From: Dimargaris cristalligena
Lineage: Eukaryota > Kickxellomycota > Dimargaritomycetes > Dimargaritales > Dimargaritaceae
Assembly (NCBI GenBank): GCA_027576995.1
Contig: JANBQC010000040.1
Location: 1 to 64,000, forward strand
DNA: 64,000 bases
Direction: 5' to 3'
Both the position numbers and the translations under genes were made by a program. Under the pieces are notes generated by a model. It was not told the origin of the DNA and searched no databases. It was given only the letters and a program-made list of their open reading frames with translations. Position 1 is the first letter of the stretch; the number at the start of each line of letters is the position of its first letter. Below are positions 22,839-34,124 of the stretch, piece after piece.

Positions 22839-24671
22839 ATGCAGCCTCTACGTCTGAACATTTTGGTCTTGACCTCATTCGGCCTGTCCCTCCTCGCCAG
22901 CAACCACGTTAGCGCCAGCGAAAGTAGCCGGCGGTTGACCAAATGGAAGAAAAGCCTGAAAAATAAGTATGCTAAAACAATGAACAAAATGCGAGCTTAC
23001 GCCCCGGGCAACATTAAACTCGACGACCAGAGTAGTGAAGAGTCCAACAAAGCGGTGACTTCTGTTCCAGGCGATAAGTTAACCAGTCTACCCAATGAAC
23101 TCTTGAACAATATTTTGGACCTGGCTATAGAGCCGGGGTCCTTCCGCCAAACTTACCCTGGGCTTATGTTGACCTCCAAAGCCATGGCAGCCCACGTTTT
23201 AGCCCATCCTAGTGGTGCGATACTAGTAAGTGTCAACGGTATTTTACCTTTGTCACCATATCCGAATTGTCCCAATTCATAGATGTCACCTTTGCCTACG
23301 CATGCCAGTGAGCTAAAGAAATTCAAATTATACACCCGCCACTACAATTTTGTAGTCTAGTAGTATTTTATTTAAATACTCCTACATGATATACTATGGT
23401 CATACTTGTGGTTATTAGCCGGTACATTAATTATACCTATTCTACTATACTACATTATTTAGCCAACCTACCACAAACTTCAAGTCGGCTTAAAACATTA
23501 TCGAGCTAGTGGCGTGTTCAAGGTTCGTAAGGGAACTATAGTCCCAGCTGATAAACCGGTATCCAAATTGGTGTCAATATCCCGTAATTTCAAAAATGGG
23601 GTTAAGCAAACATTCAATCCCTGGCAAGAGTTACTTTATCACCAATTTGCCACCACACTATGGCGGAGTGCCAGTCGTTTTGTGAGCTTCGCCTGCGATA
23701 TTGTGAATACCGATGGGGTAGCAAGGTTGAATCCCCATGAAAACCCCCTCACAATGATATATCTCCGTGAGACCTTGGCAATTGGTCGAGACTTAAAAAT
23801 TTTCCAGAAGGGGGCGCCGCACTTCATCGATCCCAACCAACTGACGCAGCAGACACTGGAGAAGCAACTGCCGCTCCTAGCCCTTGTTGATACTCATAAT
23901 AATGCCACTGACCTCCTCCAGGTCTTTGACACGCTAGTGGACCCATCATTTGATTTACTCATTCATCGGGACTGGGTGAAGCCATCCGACTCAAAATCCG
24001 ACTATGCAGAGGGTCCCTTGCGGAATATTATCAGACTGCGCCAGGTCCCTACATTTAGCCTTTTTTCGGGGGTTTATTATTGGGACTTATTCGATACTCT
24101 GGCCGCTATCATCATGGCCCGGTTAGCCCTTACGGGACAGTACGATCTCTTTCGTAGTTTTATCTCGAGTATCCAGTCTATTGACAACTCTCACCACCCA
24201 TATGGCGGCCTTCGTTTTGGCAGCCCTGACTTAGGAAAACTGGCCGTTATGCTGAGTGCCATGACTCGCCAGAAGGAACTGGTGTGTATATTGCCCCACG
24301 ATTTTTTAGGCAGAGACCTTAATTATGGGCTTACCGTGGATATTCCTGAGTCTAATTGTTTCATGGCCGATGAAATGCGCCAAATGGGGTTGATCACGAG
24401 TGCAAGGTTTCTGGAGGAGACTCTGGAATGTGCGGATTACGAGTCGGATGAACCGTCTGAAACTGGCGGACAGAGGCCTGAGTTAGACTCCAGACCCCTC
24501 CGGCAATTGCGGCTCGTCGATAGTGGCGAAACTCCCCAAATGGGGGTGCCAGTTATCATTTCCGAGTTCGATGTTGACACCAGAAACGCGCTTACGGACC
24601 TGGGCCCATGGGAACACGACGAGCTTTGGGAGTATGGCCAATTGTTGGCCAAACAACAGCACCTTATGTAA
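22839..24671 (+). CDS. Signal-peptide protein with an F-box-like motif, function unknown
   Basis: Model: 22839-23225 and 23463-24671, joined 531 aa; the intron has GTAAGT and TTTAG, phase 0. ATG 22839 opens a classical signal peptide (MQPLRLNILVLTSFGLSLLA, cleavage near SNHVSA). A basic stretch follows (RRLTKWKKSLKNKYAKTMNK). Residues about 87-105 read DKLTSLPNELLNNILDLA, which fits an F-box start (LPxELLxxIL), then MLTSKAMAAHVL. The long second exon has no recognised domain; it is mixed, largely helical, with an acidic region near ECADYESDEPSE. An F-box normally works in cytosol or nucleus, so pairing it with a signal peptide is odd. It may be a lineage-specific secreted family or an effector. 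Codon use is less C-biased than in the housekeeping genes here. Confidence 0.72.
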
Positions 24672-25405
24672 TAGAGTAGAGCTCACTATGAGCATCTACA
24701 AATGACATTTTATTTCATTGGCCTACAACTTGAATTAAAGGACTTTCGTTGAAACAACTGGCCCACACCCTTTTGCAAGGTGGTACTTACATAATAAAAC
24801 TAAGGCCTCGAATTCATTGATGGCTCTACACAAACAACTTATTTCCGAGGAATGTACAATGACTATATGGGGAGCGTGCGGTATGCCTGAATCACCAAGA
24901 AATCGATTGATATGGCGGATAATGCTGGTTCAAAACGAAATTCCTGGATACATTCCTATACACCATTTATTTGACGCTATATACGGTCGCATTAGATTAC
25001 ATCTATATTTTTCCGCGTTTTTATTATAGTACTGGAAAGGTAATGAGGCTACCATCGTGAGCCCATATGGTTTATATCCTAGGTCCATCAAGATCTACCC
25101 CCTCGGTATATATTTGAAATCTCCTTCCACCCCCAGGCTTCCTTGAAGGATTGCGGCTTCTTCGGTTTCGTCATGAGAGTTCAGGGTAACTCCGTAACAC
25201 TAGATGGCTTTAAATCACTCTGCCAGAAGTCCGTGAACCTTTTTTTACGACTTATACAGAGAACAGTACTAATTCTTTAAGGTTTTATTTATAGAAATAC
25301 AAAAACAGTTGAATACATGTTTATGATAACATGCTATGCTATACACCTGTTGAAAGTGGGCCCATGGGGTGGGATAGTTACAGATCAAATCATTACAATA
25401 TTTTA
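24672..25405. other. Convergent intergenic region
   Basis: Holds the 3' ends of the secreted F-box-like gene (+) and the 7TM-RGS gene (-). No other gene is supported; the 70-codon frame at 24817-25029 begins with ATG but has no recognisable content. Confidence 0.55.
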
Positions 25406-27493
25406 CTATGCCTCCGACTCGGCCAGGGTCGGAGGAGCCGAATAATCGGCGTTGTACCGGGCCAGGGTATCGGTGACTAATAAATCAATTACCGCGTCCT
25501 TAACTTCTTCGAACATACCCACGGTGTACCGCTCCTGATGAGCAACTTGGTCCTGCAGGGGTTTTTTCTTCCGAATATCGATATTAATTTCGAAAATGGA
25601 CTCCGCCGAAATATACTTTGTGTAGAAGTGGCGGAACGCCCCGCGAAGGTGATCGGGAACCGGGTCGTCCAAGGAGTGGGGCCAGACGGAGGAAATCGAT
25701 GCTGGGTATGGTATATCCCGGACGAGACGGGCCCATAAATCGCGCTCAACGACAGTGGCTTGAATGGCGCCCGGCAGTTGGGTGGACGTCAAGTGCGGTA
25801 GAACCGGGTTGAAGGGTGGGGGGTGGGGTTCTGCCAATGGAGGGACCGGTGCGTTGTTTTTGGCCCACCCGGCACTAGCCCCGGGTTTGGCAGACGGATC
25901 GGACGAAGGGAGATTAAGGGGGTTACTTGGGGTCGGACTCGGTGGCTGGATGGCTTCGAACGGGGCCACCACCAGGGCCAAATCAGAGGCCGCGTTACTA
26001 CCGCCACCATGGGAAAGAGCACTACTGCTGCTAGTGTTATATTCGTGACTAACGGGGCGGGTGGCTGAACCCGAAGTGGAACTTATACTATAATGTAATA
26101 GCTCGGAATCAAATATCTCGGCCGCCATCGATACGGTGTGGCAGTGTTGGTGGGCTGACCCATGGGCGTTTTCGTGCTTGGGAACGGGTGGAATTTTCCG
26201 CTCGCGCTCGGGGGGATGGGGAACGACCTCCTCCTCCTTCTCCTTCTCAGTTCTCCGCTCTGTCAGCACCACTTCATACAGGGCCAACTTTAATATCTGG
26301 TAATCCAGTAGGAAAGTTGGGAGTTCGCCACAGTAGATGGAAGTGCAGAAGCGTCGGAAATCAAAATATTTGTCGGGATGGTTGATGATCCGGAACAAGG
26401 TCTGTCTATTAGCCGGCATCATCTGACGAGCCCGGGACATTTTGATACGTTGGATATGTCCCTTGTATAGCGGAAGGATTAAAAACATGAGGGTATACCA
26501 TATGTACTGGGCGTAGCTGATAATCAGCAAGGCGATACCGGAGTTAGGTCTGGGGAGATCTAGACTATAGACAATACGATAAGCCAATTCGAGGACAAAT
26601 AGGCCAAAGTAGTAAATCGTCAATTCCTGTCGGATCCCGAAACCGTCGTCAAGGTGGCGAAGGAAAAATAGAGTGGGAATGTAAATGATGATGAGAATGG
26701 CACCGGCCACGGCGGTATTGTAGGCAGACAGCCAGCCGAGGGAACAACCCGGATTGCCATGACTTAAGGACCTGTCCTGCTGAGTGGCCACAAACACGGA
26801 ATAGACGATGCACGTATAGATGACCAGGGCGGCAGTAATGGCCATTAACTTAAATTTCAGTGAACGTTGGCCCATAATGTACCAGGGACGCCGCCAGGTC
26901 CGCTGCAGCGTCACCGACGGTTGGGATAGCCGGGATATGGAGACGCTGCGTTCACTTGCACTGCCGTTACCGGCTTGCCCACCCGTCTGGGCACTATTCA
27001 TCCGATTCTGGTCAGTAAAATTGAGTTGATGGCCCAGAACCTGGGCATGTTTGGCCAGTGCCAGCAGTTTAAGGGTGCATAGTAAAGGGATCGTTAAGGT
27101 CAAATGCACGGTTACAACGTTGGATAAATAAATAACCAGGCAGGGGAAGTCTTCGGCGTAATAGAGGGCGCTGGCTACTAACGAAATTATGCTGGCGATA
27201 TTGCCAATCGTACTCAACGAAATGGACCGTTTTTCGTAAAACGGATTGTTGTGACCCCGGATGATGAACAGGGCGTTTAGGGAGATGCCCAGGGCGAGTG
27301 AAACTGCGAGAATGGGGTAGACTATCGCCCGGATAAGTGGGTAGTTGGCGTGCTCGTCTGGGGACAATCGACTACTGTGGCCAACGTATTGGTGATTGCG
27401 ATGGTGCTGCAAAGCGGTCATTGAGTCGATGGTAGTCATTGCCCTAAGAACGAGATGGTGGATCCTGTCGTTGGGATACATAAAGGTACTCAT
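25406..27493 (-). CDS. Seven-transmembrane receptor with RGS domain (fungal GprK-like)
   Basis: Single-exon, 695 aa from ATG 27493; later ATGs (M5, M19, M25) are possible starts. Seven hydrophobic segments fall at about 52-79, 93-113, 118-146, 214-236, 256-277, 292-312 and 318-343, with a long loop (about 150-213) between the third and fourth. An RGS domain follows: the first half at about 376-410 (YFDFRRFCTSIYCGELPTFL), the second at about 617-680 (FRHFYTKYISAESIFEINID, then MFEEVKDAVIDLL). The halves are separated by about 200 low-complexity residues rich in Pro, Ser, Glu and His. The architecture is that of fungal 7TM-RGS proteins and plant RGS1: a plasma-membrane sensor whose RGS speeds GTP hydrolysis by a G-alpha subunit. 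The ligand is unknown. Confidence 0.85.
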   Translation of the reverse strand: MSTFMYPNDRIHHLVLRAMTTIDSMTALQHHRNHQYVGHSSRLSPDEHANYPLIRAIVYPILAVSLALGISLNALFIIRGHNNPFYEKRSISLSTIGNIASIISLVASALYYAEDFPCLVIYLSNVVTVHLTLTIPLLCTLKLLALAKHAQVLGHQLNFTDQNRMNSAQTGGQAGNGSASERSVSISRLSQPSVTLQRTWRRPWYIMGQRSLKFKLMAITAALVIYTCIVYSVFVATQQDRSLSHGNPGCSLGWLSAYNTAVAGAILIIIYIPTLFFLRHLDDGFGIRQELTIYYFGLFVLELAYRIVYSLDLPRPNSGIALLIISYAQYIWYTLMFLILPLYKGHIQRIKMSRARQMMPANRQTLFRIINHPDKYFDFRRFCTSIYCGELPTFLLDYQILKLALYEVVLTERRTEKEKEEEVVPHPPERERKIPPVPKHENAHGSAHQHCHTVSMAAEIFDSELLHYSISSTSGSATRPVSHEYNTSSSSALSHGGGSNAASDLALVVAPFEAIQPPSPTPSNPLNLPSSDPSAKPGASAGWAKNNAPVPPLAEPHPPPFNPVLPHLTSTQLPGAIQATVVERDLWARLVRDIPYPASISSVWPHSLDDPVPDHLRGAFRHFYTKYISAESIFEINIDIRKKKPLQDQVAHQERYTVGMFEEVKDAVIDLLVTDTLARYNADYSAPPTLAESEA

Positions 27494-28603
27494 TTAGGGT
27501 AAAATGTCCCATAATCTCCGCGACAGCGAAGACTGGGGAATGGGCACTTCACGTGCTGCTTGGCGTTAGTTTAAGCACCCAGAACAGACTATAGAGTTTG
27601 GAACACGATATGGTGAGTCAAAAATTAAATTAGACGGCAATCTTTGTGAATATGTTAATGGTAGGTGAAAATATGCTGTCATGATAGCAAATTATAACAT
27701 AAATTAATGTATAGAGGAAAGCTGAGGGCGGCCCAATTAATGCAAAGGTTCATCAGCTGTGCCTTGGTAGGTAGATGAGGAGCTCTAAGAGTGCTATGGC
27801 CAAAAAAGATAGCCAGGGGACTCTTTGAATATCGTAAGTGCCGAGAATATTAAGGTGATTGGAAGTAGAGTAATTTAAATAAATATAGTTGACTTTCGGT
27901 TCATTGGTATCGTTTTCCAATGGAGTATATAAAGCGAATAATAATCATATTGAATCGTCTATGTAGGATAATGTTGAAAATGTAACCAGGCAGCGTCTAA
28001 TAGTCGGTCTTATCTTCTCCAATACCCCCTAAACATACACTTCCACTTCGGCAAGAGCTACAGTTGAGAGCATGAATTGTTGAACACAAAGTGTAAAACA
28101 TGTTTTACGATACGGTGATATCCCCCCCCCTGGCCAGATCCAACTGAATCCCCCCTACATCATCTAACCATATCCTCGCTTCTGAGACCAAAGGGGCTCA
28201 CACTATAGGCCAATCGTGATAAGATGCTCTCCATTCCCAAACGATAGCGGTAATGTTTCGATTATACCCCAATTAAAGGGACCCCGATGTCCCTCACCGC
28301 CGTGGTTTGGTCTGCATTTACAGTGTGGGTAGGTTAGTTTAACTGGCACTGTTTATTACCAGAAGACCGCATCGAAGTACTGGTCAAACATTATCATAAA
28401 AATGCTTTGATTAAAATGGTATGGACATATACATAAACTAGAGCAAACTGACGAAGCTGCCATTTAATCTGTTTACGTACCCTTTGGGCACCTACTCGGA
28501 CCAACTATTAGGTATTGGGTAGAACAAAATTGTACTTTATTGGATACTTGTAGATAGAGGGGGAATCCGCAGGTATAAATGCGCCGCATCGCAGGGGAAA
28601 AGC
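27494..28603. other. Intergenic, AT-rich
   Basis: Lies between the start of the 7TM-RGS gene and the stop of the eIF4E gene, both on the minus strand. No gene, repeat or RNA was recognised. A C9 run is near 28121. Confidence 0.55.
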
Positions 28604-30606
28604 TTATTTATATACATCAGTATTACGGAAACTAGAGTTATCCTTCATTGAGTCGTTGTGTGCCTTGTATTCCATGATGGTATCGGCCGGTAGGTTAAGA
28701 ATGCGCTTCACCGTATCCCTAATTGACAAATAGCAACGATGTTCCGAGACCCGAATTAAGGGCGGGGTATTGCAAGCATATGATTAGTAGAATGTTGGGG
28801 GGGAGAGTAAAAGAAGACACGTATGCAATACTCGACCTGGCTTTGGGGATGTGCAATATTGGGCTGAAAGGGCGCAATAGTACAATGATAATGGTGCAGA
28901 GCTATCCGGACTTACCTGATGCGGAGATTAATTCGACCGTCTTGCGCCGAGCTATTCCACAGTGACAGTATATCCTCAGAGTTACGGATAGAGAGGACGG
29001 CCCCGCAAATGTCATTTCCTACATCAAACTGATCACCAATAACCGCCAACACCTAGTGAAGTGAGAGTGGATTGGTAATGTAAAAAAAAAAAGATACGAT
29101 GGAATTGGTGGTTAGCGAGGTTCACCTCGTCTTCAAGCCACCAATATGAAAATTATCCAATAGAAATGAAACATTCATTCGGTAATTAAATTTCGGATAT
29201 TAATTAAGATCGGGGACACTAATCAATGAGAGTAACTTACCAAATCCTCCCAGTAGCGGCTGGCGATGCCCTTCTTAAGGCGAACAATCCATTTACCGCC
29301 GTTCTTATTGACGTCATCCTAGAGACCCATACCAAGACCAAATGTACACAAATAATTAGTAAACGTTAATAAATGATGTTGGCCGATTGGTGGCTAAAGA
29401 TTAGATAGTCGGTACAAGATATTACAGTTGGCTATTTTCAATATAAACTAAAAATGGATCGCCTCTGAAATCGGAAACCTGGAGTTTCCCGGGGTTCACG
29501 ATAGGTCAGCTAGTCTAATCGAGAACACTTACCTCCCAGACAGGGCGGACGCCTTGCTTAAACAAATGGTAGTCCGAGATGGTCGGTAGTTCGTGGGGAC
29601 GACGCAGATGGCAGTAGACGGCCCAAAAGTTCTCTATCGAGGAAAATGAGGCAATTTTCTTCATAGCACTCTCATAGTTGACAATTTTCTGCCCGGGGGC
29701 ACGGTGCATAAACCAAAACACCCAGGTGAACTGAAGGGGGTGAATCCCTGAGCTTGAGCCGGCTTTAACATTAGCCAGGGGTAGCAGATTCGCGTGAGAG
29801 AGCGACTTGTTTTTTACACTCAAACTAGTGGAGCTGCCGCTGTTGGTGTCACGGTAGAAAAGGTGATTCGAGGCGCCCGGACCACCGCCCGATGTTCCAG
29901 TGCCACCGGTCGTTAAGTTGCCCATTGCAGCGGCTGTACCGGCGGCCGAGAAGTTAAGACTGGCCCCAGTACTCGCACTAATGTTGGTGGACGAGTTGTG
30001 CCGGGGTAATGTGGCAGAGTGGCCGTTAGCGGGGTTACTTCCGGTGGCTGTATTAGAATTAGAGCCGTTAGAGGAGCCAGTAGTCGCACCAGGGGTACCC
30101 GTAGTAGGTTTCCGCAACTTTGATAGAGCGGGAGTGGAAATTTTACGCTGCAACTGGATTAATTTGGCGCTAATGCATATAGTTAACGAAGAAAACGGCC
30201 CAGAAAATGACCAATTGTGGATTAATAAGGGTTTAAAGGCAGAATAAGTAGTATTGGGGTAAATATCCCGGGAATGGTGCAGTGTATATACTGGGGAGTC
30301 TTCCTAGGAATACAGGCATGCCCAAATACTTGGAGGGAATCTTCGGTGTACGCCTGAGTGGCATATAGACTACATAATTAAATAAGAACTATGGCAGCCC
30401 AAATAATGGATGAAGTCGGCGATATAAAAAAACAAAAGTAAGAGGTAATGGTGAAAATCAAATAGGTCGCCTCGGGATAACCAGGTAGTCGTGGGTCGAC
30501 CGACTAGAGTTACATCGAGTGTTACTTACGATTTACGGACGTTGTTATTCGAGGATTGTCCGTTGTTCAACGATGCTGTGGCAGTACCCGCTTGAGTGGA
30601 TTCCAT
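28604..30606 (-). CDS. EIF4E2: Class II eIF4E / 4EHP-type cap-binding protein (5 exons)
   Basis: Model on the minus strand: 30606-30530, 30169-29533, 29318-29241, 29052-28916, 28718-28604; joined 347 aa with all phases consistent, GTAAGT at every donor and YAG at every acceptor. The core starts at about residue 169 (HPLQFTWVFWFMHRAPGQ), then IENFWAVYCHL, HLFKQGVRPVWEDD, NKNGGKWIVRLKKGIASRYW, GDQFDVGNDICGAV and LNLPADTIMEYKAH. This is close to human EIF4E2 (4EHP). The position of eIF4E Trp56 is Tyr191, as in class II; Trp208 and Trp237 are kept. Class II proteins bind the 5' cap and mostly repress or regulate specific mRNAs. The 168-residue N-terminal extension is Ser/Gly/Asn/Thr-rich with a basic patch (RKISTPALSKLRK), much longer than in human 4EHP. 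Confidence 0.93.
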
Positions 30607-32276
30607 GAGCAGCGGTAAATAGATGAGGACAAGTATAACGATCGAGGGGGTGTGGCAAAGATTCCTAGATGGAAAGAGCGGGGATCAAATCTGGATAAGG
30701 TATGAGAGGGTGAACCTGTCACTAACTAACTAATGCGGAGGATTGGTAGAGGCTTGATGAAGAGCACTAAGTAGATAATAAGAGGGCTTAAAGTCCGAGT
30801 GGAGGGAATCGGCGATTTAAGGGAACAGGACTATAGGAAGAGCGGATGGGCCGGGGAATCAGTAAAAGACAGTCGCTGCACGATCCCAGAACGTGGGCAA
30901 AAAAATTCAAGGTATGCACTGGTGGTCTGGGGAGAAAAGAGGCACGCCAGTATTGGGCGGGAATAGTAAACGCAGAGTCTTCTCGGGTGGACTGTGGTTA
31001 TAGTGCTTATTCGGCTATCGGGTTAGTATCAAAAAGCGGATGGAGAATCAAGAAGAGAGGGATAGTTCGGGGAACTTAGAGGGGGTGACTTGGGCAAGTT
31101 GCGAAAGTGGTCCAGAAAAATAGTGGGTCGATTTTTGAGAGTAGAAGAGACCAACTGAGCCGAATTGGGGGGTTGGTCCGATGAGAGCCAAGTGAATGAA
31201 TATAGCTTAAAGATGGGGGCGAAAGGAAGTGAGAGAGTCGAAGGGATTAGATACTTGAGCCAGGCATCCGGTAGATCGTGAAAGTTGAAGGTAAAGAAGG
31301 GAGGGGGTAGTATTGGTGGTGAAGGCAGGAGAGATGGCCCGAGATTACTGTGAGGAAGGGGCGCTAGGACACTCTACTAGGGAACAAGGGGGCAAATTAG
31401 CGGTCAGTGGCCAGCGATGGCTGGACTAATTGCCAGAGAGAAAGGGGCACAGCAGCACACAGCGGCTTGTGGAGTCGGATGGGTTAACGAGACCAGGGAA
31501 TCCCAACTGAACAATGGGCAGCGGGGTGGTAGGAAATTACGTGTGGTGGTGAGTTGGTTGCTGTAGTAGGACGCAGAATGAAAGAGTGTGTGGAGGTGGG
31601 CAATGGAAGCACAAAGAGAGTTATTGGGAAGATGAACGCAGTAGGCTGACAAAGGGTAACGGAACAAGAAGGGATAGAGTGTGTTTGGTATGGTAATAGA
31701 ACAACAGAAGATGCAGTTAGAAATGATATACTTGTCCACCCACCCTCCTACCACACTATCAGTTGCTATACTATTTTATATTGTACCACAAATATCCACC
31801 ACTTTTGTAAAAGTCGGTTGTTATCCAGAGGAGTCGTAAGGTAAGGAGGGGGGGATATATTATGACTTAGAGGTGGTGATGGTGGCCTTTGCAGCCCGCC
31901 GTCCTCCTGCCACTGATGCACAGCCCTCCTAGGCCACCTATAGCTGGGCCGGGGAGAATATGAGATTATATAGGTCGAAACCTCTCTCGTCCAAAAGATG
32001 GAAGGGCCTTCTCTCTTCAGCCATGACCATTCGCGTTGCCAAAAAAGCGTGTAGTTTAGTTGACTTAAGTGGATAGTTGAAAATGGGTATCACAAGGGGA
32101 TTTTCTTACTGGTCTATGGGTGGTGTTTTCCTGGGAGTAGGCCTGCTGTATACGAATGAAATTGGGAACATGGTAAGGGGTGTGCGTTTGGTTTCGAAAG
32201 GGTTGGTTATATAGAGCAGAACAGAGTAGGGTATGAGGGTAGGGTAAGTGGTGGATATTGAGCGGGAACTAGTGGG
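30607..32276. other. Upstream region of the eIF4E gene and further non-coding DNA
   Basis: From about 30610 to 31700 the plus strand is rich in purines, so the minus strand is pyrimidine-rich, as seen upstream of other genes here. This is probably promoter and 5' UTR of the minus-strand eIF4E gene. An ATG at 32083 opens 30 codons with a hydrophobic stretch followed by GTAAGG, but it could not be joined in frame to the open stretch at 32277. Confidence 0.45.
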
Positions 32277-32591
32277 GTGGGGGGCTTTCCAATCCCTTAC
32301 GAAGGGTGGCAGGATACACCCGACTATAAAAAGAAGGGGAGACCCCCCACAGGAGATTTACTGACTTTATTCAACTGGCCCGTTGATTGCCTACTACACT
32401 TAGCCAGTGATGAAGGGTCACCACAGCACATAGGCCTTTCTTTTCCCTTGAAAACCCGTGAGGTGAAGGGATTGATTGTGCGACGAATCCAGATATACAA
32501 CGTAAGTAAGTGGGTTTTTTGAACCGAGGGATCGTATAAGCTACTAACAATGTAACAGGGACCCAGGACTATATCAACTTCCCGGCAGTAA
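32277..32591 (+). pseudogene. Orphan open stretch with a good intron, possible gene remnant
   Basis: An open frame runs 32277-32501 without an ATG (GFPIPYEGWQDTPDYKKKG, later FNWPVDCLLHLASDEGSPQH). It ends at a perfect donor, GTAAGTAAG; CTACTAACA and TAACAG follow, giving a 57-base intron (32502-32558). Joined in frame, it stops at 32589-32591. The intron signals and the protein-like composition suggest a real or former gene, but no start exon and no family could be identified. Confidence 0.3.
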
Positions 32592-34124
32592 AGATGCACA
32601 CATAATACCGACAAAAGGAACTCCGGAATAAGAAGGATCTTACTCTGGGATCAACATCAGACACGCTTATGTATATTTGGAATCTGGCGGCAAAGGCGAC
32701 CCTTTAACATTTGCGCATATAGGCTGTATGCGAGATTTACTACCCGGGCCATCGACGTTGGGCTTTCCGCTGCCTAGCAACGTCTATTAAATGAACACCG
32801 AAAAGCGCTTTGCCAGGGAAATCTATCCCAATCGCCGGCCGTCGTTGACCACATATAGCCATCCATACTCGGCCTCTAAGCAAATGCGGTAGTATATGGG
32901 CTATACCTTCATCAAGCCCAACCATCTCAAAGAGTCTTCACATATTCTTTCGCCGCCAACTATTCGGTCCCCGTTTATAAGCTTCACACTGGTGGTAGGT
33001 AGTTGTTAATAACCATTTAGTTACGCATTGGGTTATCCGCCAATAATTAACGCTGTTGGTTGTCTTCCCAACTGGAATTCCGAGCGTGGGTCCGGGTCGA
33101 GCCAGTGTTGAAGTGGTTGTATCTATATTCTAATGTGGGAGAGGCCATCAGCAGCATATACCTATTAAAGGCAATATACCAGGGCAGTCTACTCAATTTA
33201 TTCGATACCCAATCAAATTTCTCGTTGATTTGACCAAATAAACGAAAGCAGGCCGTCTAGATTATCGTCAATCGCACTTTCGTGGGGCAAAACAGGGGGT
33301 TCTTAGTACCGAAGAAAGAACAGGGCAATCGTCGCCAGGCAAACTATCGATGCGCCCGATGAAAGGTAGGCAGGCCGCTATGAGGAGGGAGGTTGGTGGT
33401 TTGGTTGCTGAGGATTTACCAGCCAGCTCAACCCGGAAATGAAGAAATAATTGTAAGCGGAAGACACCATCAATCTCCCCCAAAATGGCTAATGGCCGTG
33501 CTGTTCCCAATGGGCATTTTTATCAATGCAATTGACACGGTATTCACAAAGGGAAGAGAAGTGTCCCTTTTGGAAACAAGGTTTGCCTCCCCTTCCCCAT
33601 TGCGGCTAATACCCTCACTGCCAAAATGCATTCGATGGCGCGCTCCGGGTAGATTGGGGTAGCCTAAATGTATTAAATTTAGCCATGTCTCTTTTCCCCC
33701 CTGCCACACGGTCCTTGTGACCGATTGGCCGGTTGAAATAGTCCGCGCCACCACAACAGCCCAATCCCACAGGCTGTATGCAGTCGGGGTTATTTCCCTC
33801 GACTCGTTCACTGAACTTCGTGTAACTGCATACAACCTGCTAGTGCTACTGGCTAGGGATAATGCACTCTCCCAATTTTCCCGCTCCATGTTATATATAA
33901 TCATATAAAACCCTAACTTTATGCCCCGCCCTTCTCCCCAATTCAGTTGGCATTCCTTTCCGTACTATTTTTTTTCTCCTTGTCTGTTGCCCGCCCATTT
34001 GTTACCAAGCTCTCCTCGGCCTCTTGCTCTACTCTAGTTTCCCCCGACCTCGGTGCTTCCCAGTTCCGGACCTCTATCACCTATTTACCCATCACTGACC
34101 GCGTCTACTGGACCCAACCTGAGT
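32592..34124. other. Intergenic, possible decayed coding sequence
   Basis: Fragments such as a plus-strand frame at about 32789-32890 (MNTEKRFAREIYPNRRPSL) look protein-like but are broken by a stop codon. Nothing is recognised. The last 200 bases are C/T-rich and precede the HMG-box gene, a likely promoter. Confidence 0.4.

Noticed and set aside
33470..33904. 144-codon minus-strand frame
   Set aside because: No domain, no splice or promoter context, composition close to random.
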